Of a DNA stretch of 64,000 nt, positions 31,752-42,289 are shown in pieces. The DNA comes from Arion vulgaris (lineage: Eukaryota > Mollusca > Gastropoda > Stylommatophora > Arionidae): positions 47,543,863 to 47,607,862 of the forward strand of contig CM036756.1 in the NCBI GenBank assembly GCA_020796225.1, in the 5' to 3' direction. The first letter of the stretch is position 1; each line of letters begins with the position of its first letter. A model generated the notes under the pieces. The model was not told where the DNA came from and did no database searches. It saw only the letters and a list, made by a program, of their open reading frames with translations. Both the position numbers and the translations under genes were made by a program.

Positions 31752-32428
31752 AATTGTGAAACACGTCAACACAAAGAACTGTAGTTTTACAAAATACAAA
31801 AATAATAACAATACACAGTAACGTTTCGACTAAAGGGCTTTTATCAAGCAACTAATACAACAGAAGTGACGAATTTCACTTCTTTTAACGCACACTACAT
31901 ATAGAATACAACAATAAAACCCTAACGGCCCTAAAATGAAAAACTGTAATTTTATTTATATTTTATTGTTGTATTCTACGGGGTGTTCGAGATAAAAGTA
32001 GCCCATTGACAAATCAAAAGTTGACAGGTGCGTATTGCGTTTTGTCAATTTACTACTTAAACCTGTTAAAACTAGCTTGTCCTTTCGTCACATTTGTTCA
32101 TCGCCCCTCCCCGCGCTACAATTACACACCATCCCACAAACTTGACCTATACTACGTCCTAACTGAACCTTCTCATTTTCATAAATATATGCCAGATTAG
32201 CTCCATTGATAGGCTACTTTTATCTTGAACACCCTGTATATGTAGTGAGCTATGAAAGAAGTGAAATTCGTCCCTTCTGTTGTATCATTTGCTTGATAAA
32301 GGCCCTTTAGTCGAAACGTTGCTATGTATTGTTATTTTTTTTTGTATTTTGTAAAACTACAGTACCTTGTTTTTACGTGTTTCACCATTGCTACATAGTT
32401 TTACTTCAGTCTTCCATTATATCGATAA
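31752..32428. mobile_element. Inverted dimer of a short element with hammerhead-like core
   Basis: Two copies of one short element face each other: A (31752 to about 31950, plus) and B (about 31953-32428, minus, interrupted by a MITE). Shared pieces on A and on the reverse of B include GTGAAACACGT, ACTGTAGTTTTACAAAATAC, AACGTTTCGACTAAAGGG and TTATCAAGCAA. A 13-bp direct repeat TACTTAATCTAGA at 31739-31751 and 32429-32441 flanks the whole pair, so they inserted as one unit. A lacks about 35 bases present at the outer end of B. A monomer is at 59310-59550. Dispersed short elements with inverted dimers and a TTGATAAA ... GTCGAAACGTT core recall Penelope-like element terminal repeats, which carry hammerhead motifs; this is inference. 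Confidence 0.72.
31979..32236. mobile_element. Tc1/mariner-like MITE (258 bp)
   Basis: Terminal inverted repeats of about 26 bp containing GGGTGTTCRAGATAAAAG, with two mismatches, at 31979 and 32236. They are flanked by TA at 31977-31978 and 32237-32238. Removing the insert and one TA restores TTCTATATGTAGTG, which matches the uninterrupted copy A read in reverse. TA duplication and short inverted repeats are the hallmark of Tc1/mariner-derived MITEs. The internal frame 32006-32200 shows no transposase motif, so the element depends on a transposase from elsewhere. Confidence 0.88.
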
Positions 32429-32441
32429 TACTTAATCTAGA

Positions 32442-32825
32442 TCTTATTAAAGACATGATTGCAAAGTTACTGCTGATCAAATATGAATCTGGGGTTCTAT
32501 TCTTGAAGGCGCATTTATTTACAGATTATCACTGATAAGTGCAGAAATAGACATTTAACGTTGGATTACAAACGTGTGTTTAACTACATGTTAATGGCAA
32601 ATATGAAATTTACGATCGTTCTAAAATACCAGGATATATTACTGAAACTCTAATATCATTTACAGATTAGAAGAAAAATATGTATACCAGTAACCCAGCA
32701 AATCACAAGATATAATCTAGCATACCTGGAGATGTGCTGGTTGAGTTAGATTCTCGGCAGATTTCATCAAGATTTGGCATATAAACATAGACCGTATTAT
32801 TTACAGTTGCAAGTTAGCATGTCGA
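32442..32825. other. No recognisable gene or element
   Basis: AT-rich unique sequence. Confidence 0.5.
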
Positions 32826-33035
32826 CGTTAGATTTACAGATATATATGTCGACGACATCGATTAAATATATATATATATATAAATATATACACTACAGTA
32901 TCGAATATGTTTATAGATAGATATGTCGACGACATCGATTAAATATATATATACACACTATGGTATCGAATATGTTTATATATAGATATGTCCACGATAT
33001 CGAATAGATTAAAAAATAAATATGTCGACGGTATC
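32826..33035. repeat. GTCGACG/ATCGATT minisatellite, left part
   Basis: Degenerate units built from ATATGTCGACG, TATCGATTA and AGATTTATAGATAG, with TA runs between. It continues at 33340 after a LINE fragment. Confidence 0.85.
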
Positions 33036-33039
33036 GATT

Positions 33040-33335
33040 ACATTTCGATATGATTATGGAAAATACTTCCTGAAAGATCTATACAGAATAGACCCGGTCA
33101 TTATATTTCGCCTACATACTGGACACTGCAGACTCACCAAACACTTATATAGACTAGGAATAAGTCAAAAAGCTATCTGCCAATGTCAGCAGGCGAAAAA
33201 GACAGAGAAGCATGTCCTGCAAGACTGACCTCTCTTGTGTGAGCTGAGAAGCAATATGTTGACCTAAATGCCAGTTTGTTATCCAGGGTAAACTAAGCAC
33301 ATGACTAGAGATTGCCGAAGAAGATTAGATTTCTA
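33040..33335 (+). mobile_element. LINE/RNase H-type C-terminal fragment inside the minisatellite
   Basis: The frame 33022-33228 reads DPVIIFRLHTGHCRLTKHLY, RLGISQKAICQCQ and EKHVLQD, then a TGA where the related tail continues as CPLLCELRSNML in another frame. It is colinear with 26680-26960, a C-terminal LINE end with a CxC cluster. It splits the minisatellite, but no clean target duplication is visible because the array itself is repetitive. Confidence 0.72.
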
Positions 33336-33690
33336 GACAGATATGTCGATGGTATCGATTAAATTTATAAATATAAATGTCGACGGTATCGAATAGATTT
33401 ATAGATAGATATATCGATGGTATCGATTAAATTTATAAATATAAATGTCGACGGTATCGATTAGATTTAAATATATAAATATCGACGGTATCGATTAGAT
33501 TTATATATAGAAATATCGACGGTATCGATTCGATTTATAGATAGAAATGTCGACAGTATCGATTTGATTAATAGATAGACATTTCGACGGTATCGATTAG
33601 ATTTAAAGAGAGAGATGTCGACGGTATCGATTAGATTTATAGATAGATATGCCGACGGTATCGATTAGATATATAGATAGATATGTCAAC
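33336..33690. repeat. 34-bp minisatellite, right part, about 10 copies
   Basis: Units near ATATGTCGACGGTATCGATT then AGATTTATAGATAG, 33-35 bp, becoming more regular toward 33690. Confidence 0.9.
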
Positions 33691-33727
33691 GATGCTTGAA
33701 AAGATTATTGGAGAAGTGAATAGACAA

Positions 33728-34672
33728 TGTATCCTGGCAGGTCATAAGAGTAACATCTTCATAATAATAATGTATTCTGGCAGGTCATAAGAGTAACATC
33801 TTCATAATAATATTGTATTCTGGCAGGTCATAAGAGTAACATCTTCATAATAATATTGTATTCTGGCAGGTCATAAGAGTAACATCTTCATAATAATAAT
33901 GTATTCTGGCAGGTCATAAGAGTAACATCTTCATAATAATATTGTATTCTGGCAGGTCATAAGAGTAACATCTTCATAATAATATTGTATTCTGGCAGGT
34001 CATAAGAGTAACATCTTCATAATAATAATGTATTCTGGCAGGTCATAAGAGTAACATCTTCATAATAATAATGTATCCTGGCAGGTCATAAGAGTAACAT
34101 CTTCATAATAATAATGTATCCTGGCAGGTCATAAGAGTAACATCTTCATAATAATAATGTATCCTGGCAGGTCATAAGAGTAACATCTTCATAATAATAT
34201 TGTATTCTGGCAGGTCATAAGAGTAACATCTTCATAATAATATTGTATTCTGGCAGGTCATAAGAGTAACATCTTCATAATAATAATGTATCCTGGCAGG
34301 GCATAAGAGTAACATCTTCATAATAATAATGTATCCTGGCAGGTCATAAGAGTAACATCTTCATAATAATATTGTATTCTGGCAGGTCATAAGAGTAACA
34401 TCTTCATAATAATATTGTATTCTGGCAGGTCATAAGAGTAACATCTTCATAATAATAATGTATCCTGGCAGGTCATAAGAGTAACATCTTCATAATAATA
34501 ATGTATCCTGGCAGGTCATAAGAGTAACATCTTCATAATAATATTGTATTCTGGCAGGTCATAAGAGTAACATCTTCATAATAATAATGTATCCTGGCAG
34601 GTCATAAGAGTAACATCTTCATAATAATATTGTATTCTGGCAGGTCATAAGAGTAACATCTTCATAATAATC
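33728..34672. repeat. 43-bp tandem array, 22 copies
   Basis: Units starting TGTATTCTGGCAGGTCATAA at 33771 and 33814, period 43. Units alternate among TGTATTC/TGTATCC and AATATTG/AATAATG in runs, which suggests block duplications. Confidence 0.97.
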
Positions 34673-34674
34673 TA

Positions 34675-35096
34675 GTTTTACATGTAGTTGAACATATATC
34701 TAAATATTTCTATATTTTGTTTACCAGGTTTTTGAGTGTTTGATGTTTGTAAAATTGCATTATTGTAATTGTTCGCTGCTATTAACTCAGTTGCTGATTG
34801 TTGCTGATTATGACGCATCTGACTGATTTGCATGTGAATGCCGACAGTTCCTTATCATCAGTGCCCCTTGCCATTCAGGCGAGCATTACTCCGAGTTCAG
34901 AAGTAATTGTATTTAGATCTCAAGTACAGGATCAGGGTCTTTTGTAGTCCAAACGCGTACTGTATCCACGTCGAGGATTTGTGGCCCAAGATGGCCTTGA
35001 ACTATGAATGTAACTTTCTCATCGCGTAGTTACTATCTTAGAGAGTTATCGTTTTCGCTAGCGGCGTTACCCCACATGATAATATAATATATATAT

Positions 35097-35148
<52 letters not shown>

Positions 35149-35234
35149 CATAATATAGTATAATATAACCACATGATACTTTGTGTAATATTGTGCCGTT
35201 AGCAATATTTTCCCATTGATCACTAATCTCAGTG
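34675..35234. other. No recognisable gene; (TA)n run
   Basis: Unique sequence, slightly richer in GC at 34850-35060. A long (TA)n run sits at about 35081-35150. No open frame of note. Confidence 0.5.
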
Positions 35235-35322
35235 TAGGCTAGATCGATCGAGTTCATAGTCTTATCGAAGATGAACGAGCTTCAACCGGGCAGTGTCGAG
35301 GATGACTCAAACTAAAAGAACA
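35235..35322 (+). mobile_element. Short I/Nimb-like LINE relic at the head of the 42-bp array
   Basis: Bases 35290-35335 align by eye with 30065-30110 of copy N2 at about 70% identity over 40 bases; the shared stretch includes TGTCG, GGATG and AGAACAAT. The translations are parallel: SRMTQTKRTIGQMIKVATKP here against SWMAQAERTIGKGTTVATLP in N2. It runs without a break into the 42-bp array, whose unit starts at the following codons. Confidence 0.55.
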
Positions 35323-38300
35323 ATCGGTCAGATGATCAAAGTTGCAACAAAACCCAAGAAATGGAAGAAACAGATGATCAAAGTTGCAACAAAACCCAAG
35401 AAATGGAAGAAACAGATGATCAAAGTTGCAACAAAACACAAGAAATTGAAGAAACAGATGATCAAAGTTGCAACAAAACACAAGAAATGGAAGAAACAGA
35501 TGATCAAAGTTGCAACAAAACTCAAGAAATGGAAGAAACAGATGATCAAAGTTGCAACAAAACCCAAGAAATGGAAGAAACAGATTATCAAAGTTGCAAC
35601 AAAACACAAGAAATGGAAGAAACAGATGATCAAAGTTGCAACAAAACACAAGAAATGGAAGAAACAGATGATAAAAGTTGCAACAAAACACATGAAATGG
35701 AAGAAACATGATAAAAGTTGCAACAAAACACAAGGAATGGAAGAAACAGATGATCAAAGTTGCAAAACAAAACACAAGAAATGGAAGAAACAGATGATCA
35801 AAGTTGCAACAAAACGCAAGAAATGGAAGAAACAGATGATCAAAGTTGCAACAAAACCCAAGAAATGGAAGAAATTGATGATCAAAGTTGCAACAAAACA
35901 CAAGAAATGGAAGAAACAGATGATCAAAGTTGCAACAAAACTCAAGAAATGGAAGAAACAGATGATCAAAGTTGCAACAAAACCCAAGAAATGGAAGAAA
36001 CAGATTATCAAAGTTGCAACAAAACACAAGAAATGGAAGAAACAGATGATCAAAGTTGCAACAAAACACAAGAAATGGAAGAAACAGATGATAAAAGTTG
36101 CAACAAAACACATGAAATGGAAGAAACATGATAAAAGTTGCAACAAAACACAAGGAATGGAAGAAACAGATGATCAAAGTTGCAAAACAAAACACAAGAA
36201 ATGGAAGAAACAGATGATCAAAGTTGCAACAAAACGCAAGAAATGGAAGAAACAGATGATCAAAGTTGCAACAAAACCCAAGAAATGGAAGAAATTGATG
36301 ATCAAAGTTGCAACAAAACACAAGAAATGGAAGAAATTGATGATCAAAGTTGCAACAAAACACAAGAAATGGAAGAAACATGATAAAAGTTGCAACAAAA
36401 CACAAGGAATGGAAGAAACAGATGATCAAAGTTGCAACAAAACACAAGAAATGGAAGAAACAGATGATCAAAGTTGCAACAAAACACAAGAAATGGAAGA
36501 AACAGATGAACAAAGTTGCAACAAAACTCAAGAAATGGAAGAAACAGATGATCAAAGTTGCAACAAAACTCAAGAAATAGAAGAAACAGATGATCAAAGT
36601 TGCAACAAAACCCAAGAAATGGAAGAAACAGATGATCAAAGTTGCAACAAAACACAAGAAATGGAAGAAACAGATGATCAAAGTTGCAATAAAACTCAAG
36701 AAATGGAAGAAACAGATGATCAAAGTTGCAACAAAACCCAAGAAATAGAAGAAACAGATTATCAAAGTTGCAACAAAACACAAGAAATGGAAGAAATTGA
36801 TGATCAAAGTTGCAACAAAACACAAGGAATGGAAGAAACAGATGATCAAAGTTGCAACAAAACACAAGAAATGGAAGAAACAGATGATCAAAGTTGCAAC
36901 AAAACACAGGAAATGGAAGAAACAGATAATCGAAGTTGCAACAAAACACAAGAAATGGAAGAAATTGATGATCAAAGTTGCAACAAAACACAAGAAATGG
37001 AAGAAACATGATAAAAGTTGCAACAAAACACAAGGAATGGAAGAAACAGATGATCAAAGTTGCAACAAAACCCAAGAAATAGAAGAAACAGATTATCAAA
37101 GTTGCAACAAAACACAAGAAATGGAAGAAATTGATGATCAAAGTTGCAACAAAACACAAGGAATGGAAGAAACAGATGATCAAAGTTGCAACAAAACACA
37201 AGAAATGGAAGAAACAGATGATCAAAGTTGCAACAAAACACAGGAAATGGAAGAAACAGATAATCGAAGTTGCAACAAAACACAAGAAATGGAAGAAATT
37301 GATGATCAAAGTTGCAACAAAACACAAGAAATGGAAGAAACATGATAAAAGTTGCAACAAAACACAAGGAATGGAAGAAACAGATGATCAAAGTGCAAAA
37401 ACACAAGAAATGGAAGAAAGATGATCAAAGTTGCAACAAAACACAGAAATGGAAGAAACAGATGATCAAAGTTGCAAACAAAACAAAGAAATGTGAAAGA
37501 AACAGAGATAAAGTTCAACAAAACACAAGAAATGGAAGAAATTGATGATCAAAGTTGCAACAAAACCAAGAAATGGAAGAAACATGATATCAAAGTTGCA
37601 ACAAAACACAAGAAATGGAAGAAATTGATGATCAAAGTTGCAACAAAACACAAGAAATGGAAGAAACAGATGATCAAAGTTGCAACAAAACACAAGAAAT
37701 GGAAGAAACAGATGATCAAAGTTGCAACAAAACACAAGAAATGGAAGAAACAGATGATCAAAGTTGCAACAAAACCAAGAAATGGAAGAACAGATATCAA
37801 AGTTGCAACAAAACCCAAGAAATGGAAGAAATTGATGATCAAAGTTGCAACAAAACCCAAGAAATGGAAGAAACAGATGATCAAAGTTGCAACAAAACCC
37901 AAGAAATGGAAGAAACAGATTATCAAAGTTGCAACAAAACACAAGAAATGGAAGAAATTGATGATCAAAGTTGCAACAAAACACAAGAAATGGAAGAAAC
38001 ATGATATCAAAGTTGCAACAAAACACAAGAAATGGAAGAAATTGATGATCAAAGTTGCAACAAAACACAAGAAATGGAAGAAACAGATGATCAAAGTTGC
38101 AACAAAACACAAGAAATGGAAGAAACAGATGATCAAAGTTGCAACAAAACACAAGAAATGGAAGAAACAGATGATCAAAGTTGCAACAAAACACAAGAAA
38201 TGGAAGAAACAGATGATCAAAGTTGCAACAAAACACAAGAAATGGAAGAAACAGATGATCAAAGTTGCAACAAAACCCAAGAAATGGAAGAAACAGATTA

Positions 38301-38655
38301 TCAAAGTTGCAACAAAACACAAGAAATGGAAGAAATGATGATCAAAGTTGAAAAAACAAAAGAAATGAAGAAAGTGAATGAAACAGATGGAAGAAATTGA
38401 TCAAAGGTGAACAAAACACAAAAAATGGAAGAACTTGATAAAAGTTGCAACAAAACACAAGAATGGAAGAAATTGATGATCAAAGTGCAACAAAACCAAG
38501 AAATGGAAGAAACAGATTATCAAAGTTGCAACAAAACCCAAGAAATGGAAGAAATTGATGATCAAAGTTGCAACAAAACACAAGAAATGGAAGAAACATG
38601 ATAAAAGTGAAAAAACACAAGAATGGAAGAAACAGATGTATCAAAGTTGCAGAAA
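35323..38655. repeat. 42-bp tandem array, about 79 copies
   Basis: Unit: GATGATCAAAGTTGCAACAA then AACACAAGAAATGGAAGAAACA, 42 bp. The common variants are CACAAG, CCCAAG, CTCAAG, ATTGATG, GATTATC and ACATGATAAAAG. These recur in the same order every 420 bases (ten units) from 35.3 to 36.4 kb and in a 334-base block duplicated at 36.80 and 37.13 kb, so there is higher-order structure. The right end (38.3-38.65 kb) is degraded. Because 42 is a multiple of three and the unit lacks stops, frames of up to 590 codons run through it on both strands; they are not genes. Confidence 0.96.
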
Positions 38656-39362
38656 AATTGACTACAAGAGTGAATGATTATGATAGCTGATAGAGATGGA
38701 AAATTGACTAGAAGAGTGAATGATTATGATAGCTGATAGAGATGGAAAATTGACTAGAAGAGTGAATGATTATGATAGCTGATAGAGATGGAAAATTGAC
38801 TAGAGTTATTATATAGTGATAGAATAAACATTGGAACAATTAAAGTGTAAGATAAATGGAAGAGTGAATGATTATGATAGCTGATAGAGATGGAAAATTG
38901 ACTAGAAGAGTGAATGATTATGATAGCTGATAGAGATGGAAAATTGACTAGAAGAGTGAATGATTATGATAGCTGATAGAGATGGAAAATTGACTAGAAG
39001 AGTGAATGATTATGATAGCTGATAGAGATGGAAAATTGACTAGAAGAGTGAATGATTATGATAGCTGATAGAGATGGAAAATTGACTAGAAGAGTGAATG
39101 ATTATGATAGCTGATAGAGATGGAATATTGACTAGAAGAGTGAATGATTATGATAGCTGATAGAGATGGAAAATTGACTAGAAGAGTGAATGATTATGAT
39201 AGCTGATAGAGATGGAAAATTGACTAGAAGAGTGAATGATTATGATAGCTGATAGAGATGGAAAATTGACTAGAAGAGTGAATGATTATGATAGCTGATA
39301 GAGATGGAATATTGACTAGAAGAGTGAATGATTATGATAGCTGATAGAGATGGAAAATTGAC
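38656..39362. repeat. 46-bp tandem array, about 14 copies
   Basis: Unit: GAAGAGTGAATGATTATGAT then AGCTGATAGAGATGGAAAATTGACTA. It is interrupted once at about 38803-38860 by an unrelated 55-base stretch. Otherwise nearly identical, with only an occasional GGAATATTG. Confidence 0.96.
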
Positions 39363-39594
39363 AACTTTACAATTTCTTCTGGATCTAAAGCGAAAGTATT
39401 AACTCCATTGCATTGAGTTTTTCCTAATATGACTCGATCTCTCTTCGAATAAATGGCATGTCATCTGCAGAAAGTATTGCACAAAGCACGGAATCAGTGT
39501 CTCCAGCAACAATCTTAGACATCTCCAGATAAAACACTCTCGTAAACAGAACAGTCCTGTCCGGATCATTCGTTATCCTTTTGCCATGGCCTCA
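39363..39594 (-). other. Open minus-strand segment of unknown nature
   Basis: About 75 codons without a stop, including DPDRTVLFTRVFYLEMSKI and ALDPEEIVKL. A sequence resembling a splice acceptor (TTTTCCCATCCAG) lies upstream at about 39625-39637. The composition looks more protein-like than its surroundings, but I recognise no family. A neighbouring frame is open too, with stops (PFDLRPWQKD). It could be a decayed element or an isolated exon. Confidence 0.3.
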
Positions 39595-39699
39595 GGTCGA
39601 ATGGCAAATGCTCAGATGATCGCTGGATGGGAAAAGTGAAAAGTAAAGTAGTTATTTTTTTAAAATGAAACTAAATTACTGAGTAATACGAAAACTGAC

Positions 39700-41135
39700 C
39701 TTCGCAAATAATCAACTGATAGTAGACAACCCAGGGGATGATGATGATTTTGCAAATACGGATGTATGTGTGCCTTACGGGAGAAAATCAGACTGAGTGG
39801 TCCTTCCTCGCGTGAATAGCAGTGTCTTGCTGCAGAGCGGAATGGATCACAGCAAACAACTGTTTCAATGTGAGAATGTATGTAGAGGTCCGCTAATGCA
39901 GTCCTCTAATGGTTTTCTAAAGTTCCGTTAGCTGAGGTAATTCGTATGTCCAACAATTAGTCCATGCTTTAGAAAGTCTTAAACGGACATTGTGGTATGA
40001 GTGGATGTTGTCTTTCGAGACCTCAAACCTCTAAGAACTTACACCGTACTTGGCAAACATGGTCATGTCAATGCTAAAGCAGACAGGCTCACATCAACTC
40101 AATATTTCATCGAGAAGTTGAAACTAGATAGATGCGAGCGTCCTTCAGTTGTTTAGCTACCAAGTGTTGGTTGAATATACGGCAATTAAGGTGCAATTTA
40201 TCAAGGGATGTCAATTAAGGTGTAGTGTATCCAGTGATTTCAATTAAGGTGGAGTGTATCTAGTGATTTCAATTAAGGTGGAGTTTATCAAGTGATTTCA
40301 ATTAAGGTGGAGTGTATCTAGTGATTTCAATTAAGGTGGAGTTTATCAAGGGATTTCAATTAAGGTGGAGTGTATCCAATGATTTCAATTAAGGTGGAGT
40401 GTATCTAGTGATTTCAATTAAGGTGGAGTGTATCTAGTGATTTCAATTAAGGTGGAGTGTATCTAGGGATTTCAATTAAGGTGGAGTGTATCCAATGATT
40501 TCAATTAAGGTGGAGTGTATCTAGTGATTTCAATTAAGGTGGAGTGTATCTAGTGATTTCAATTAAGGTGGAGTGTATCTAGTGATTTCAATTAAGGTGG
40601 AGTGTATCCAATGATTTCAATTAAGGTGGAGTGTATCTAATGATTTCAATTAAGGTGGAGTGTATCTAGTGATTTCAATTAAGGTGGAGTGTATCTAGTG
40701 ATTTCAATTAAGGTGGAGTGTATCTAGTGATTTCAATTAAGGTGGAGTGTATCTAGTGATTTCAATTAAGGTGGAGTGTATCTAGTGATTTCAATTAAGG
40801 TGGAGTGTATCCAATGATTTCAATTAAGGTGGAGTGTATCTAATGATTTCAATTAAGGTGGAGTTTATTAAGGGATTTCAAAGTGGAGTTTATCCATTGA
40901 TTTCAAGTGTTTGAAATTAGAAACTGTACGAGCACAGCTAAATGTCTGGGGGGAGTACAAGAATAAATGTGGTTAACTATCGAACCAGAGTAAGGACAGA
41001 GGTTGTGAGTGTATTTAACCAGTGAGACACTGAAACTATTAGTATGCATACTTTTCGATATCTGTTGAGTGAGACTGAGCAACTATGGGTTAGTCCGAAT
41101 TGTAATGACGTTAGTTCAATAGCCAATAAGCAATA
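39700..41135 (+). mobile_element. I/Nimb-like LINE, RNase H to tail, with internal 29-bp array (copy N4)
   Basis: Highly decayed but colinear with copy N2. Bases 39718-39780 match its RNase H start (GGGATGATGATG). Bases 39840-39995 match the glutamate and second aspartate region. Bases 39990-40150 match the GGTATGAGTGGATG ... GACAGGCT stretch that encodes the last RNase H motif. Bases 40975-41120 match the C-terminal coding end and the start of the CCAATA tail. Between 40170 and 40890, where N2 encodes VESIKRFKQFG, there is a 29-bp array. No open frame survives. Confidence 0.75.
40170..40890 (+). repeat. 29-bp tandem array inside the LINE, about 24 copies
   Basis: Unit: TGATTTCAATTAAGGTGGAG then TGTATCTAG, period 29 (for example 40381 to 40410). 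Early and edge units read GTTTATCAAGTGATTTC. This lines up with GAATCGATCAAGCGATTT in the LINE coding sequence at 30744-30761, exactly where the array sits in the LINE. The unit therefore appears to derive from the element itself. Confidence 0.88.
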
Positions 41136-41139
41136 GAAC

Positions 41140-41245
41140 CAATATCATGCATGATTTTCTATATCTGCTGGTGTAACATTACGTCATTGTCTGGGGAGCT
41201 TTGATGTCCATTTTGTAACCAATAACCAATAACCAGCTTCTGTCC
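41140..41245 (+). mobile_element. Very short I/Nimb-like LINE 3' end (copy N5)
   Basis: About 100 bases similar to the last 100 bases of N2 (CATGCATGATTTTCTATATC against the N2 stretch near 30857), ending in AACCAATAACCAATAACC at 41223-41240. It directly follows the tail of N4. Confidence 0.6.
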
Positions 41246-41829
41246 TATAACCAATAATTGTTGTAGCAGAAAGAAAACAGAATGTATGTTAAATTGCTTG
41301 TGACTTGGTATTAATCAAACATTTTGGGAGCAATATTCGAATGCTTATTTCTGAACATGCCATATTTCTGTATTCACGTATTCATATTCTCGGTGAAAAA
41401 TAAGTCAATCACATAGAGTGGTAAACTTGATTGAAAGAACTAACGCAAAGAAGAAGAAGATTCAAACATATTATTCAGATATTCAATCCTTGTGTGCAGC
41501 AATTGATCATATTTCTTGTCACTCGTATTCTGTAACAATAACGAAAGTCGAGTAAAATAGTCGACAGTTTGAAAAAAAAACTAACTAATATCTACGTAGA
41601 GCATCGGTTTGTACCGCTACAACTCTAGAAGTTATTACAACATTGTTTGGTAAATTTCCGTTATGAAAAACATTGATGTTGAAACCCGGACGAATAGACA
41701 TGAGATATTTATCTGCAAACATGCATCAATATTTGCTTTGCCAGATGTGTAATCATAAACATCACGTTTACAGTTAGAGAAATATTTCAAGTATGTTAAA
41801 GTGTGTTATATGATTGTCTTAACTTATTC
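41246..41829. other. No recognisable gene or element
   Basis: AT-rich unique sequence between two LINE tails. Confidence 0.5.
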
Positions 41830-42031
41830 TATACAGTGAGCCAATGTAAGGGTGTACAAATGACCAGCAATCACACCACCCACCACCATAACGACCTTTC
41901 CCATACAACATTTAATAACAATTCCTTGCGTACAGTTATACGTTTCATATGACCTGAAAGCAATTTCTACATACCGTTCTATCCTGAGCAACTCGCCCAA
42001 TCTCTTCCATGGAACTGAAATCAATATTTCT

Positions 42032-42037
<6 letters not shown>
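41830..42037 (-). mobile_element. LINE 3'-end fragment of the (ATT)-tail family
   Basis: On the minus strand it contains GCAAGAAATATTGATTTCAG, CCATGGAAGAGATTGG, GCTCAGGATAGAACGGTATG and TATGAAACGTATAAC. These match in order the copies at 59.1, 60.3 and 62.8 kb, whose translation near here is ARNIxxNSMEEI, QDxxVWRNGL. Next to it is a (TA)n run at 42038-42092. Confidence 0.72.
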
Positions 42038-42096
<59 letters not shown>

Positions 42097-42289
42097 CATA
42101 GTATAGTGGATTCATGTAATACCTGTTGCTTATAAGTCAGATCATATGTTTCATCTGCTACCGTATGAAAGTAGATGGTACTATCAGCAATTGTCAAACC
42201 CACTGCCTTGTGATGAGCTCGGTAGATCGACATCAACTTACAATACACATTTCTAGTCATAATAATTTTTTTGTAACTTTTAAACATAA

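Noticed and set aside
32006..32200. 64-codon frame inside the mariner-like MITE as a transposase piece
   Set aside because: Too short, and no DDE/D or helix-turn-helix motif is visible.
35254..37026. 590-codon minus-strand and 572-codon plus-strand open frames
   Set aside because: They are translations of the 42-bp array; 42 is a multiple of three and the unit lacks stops on both strands.
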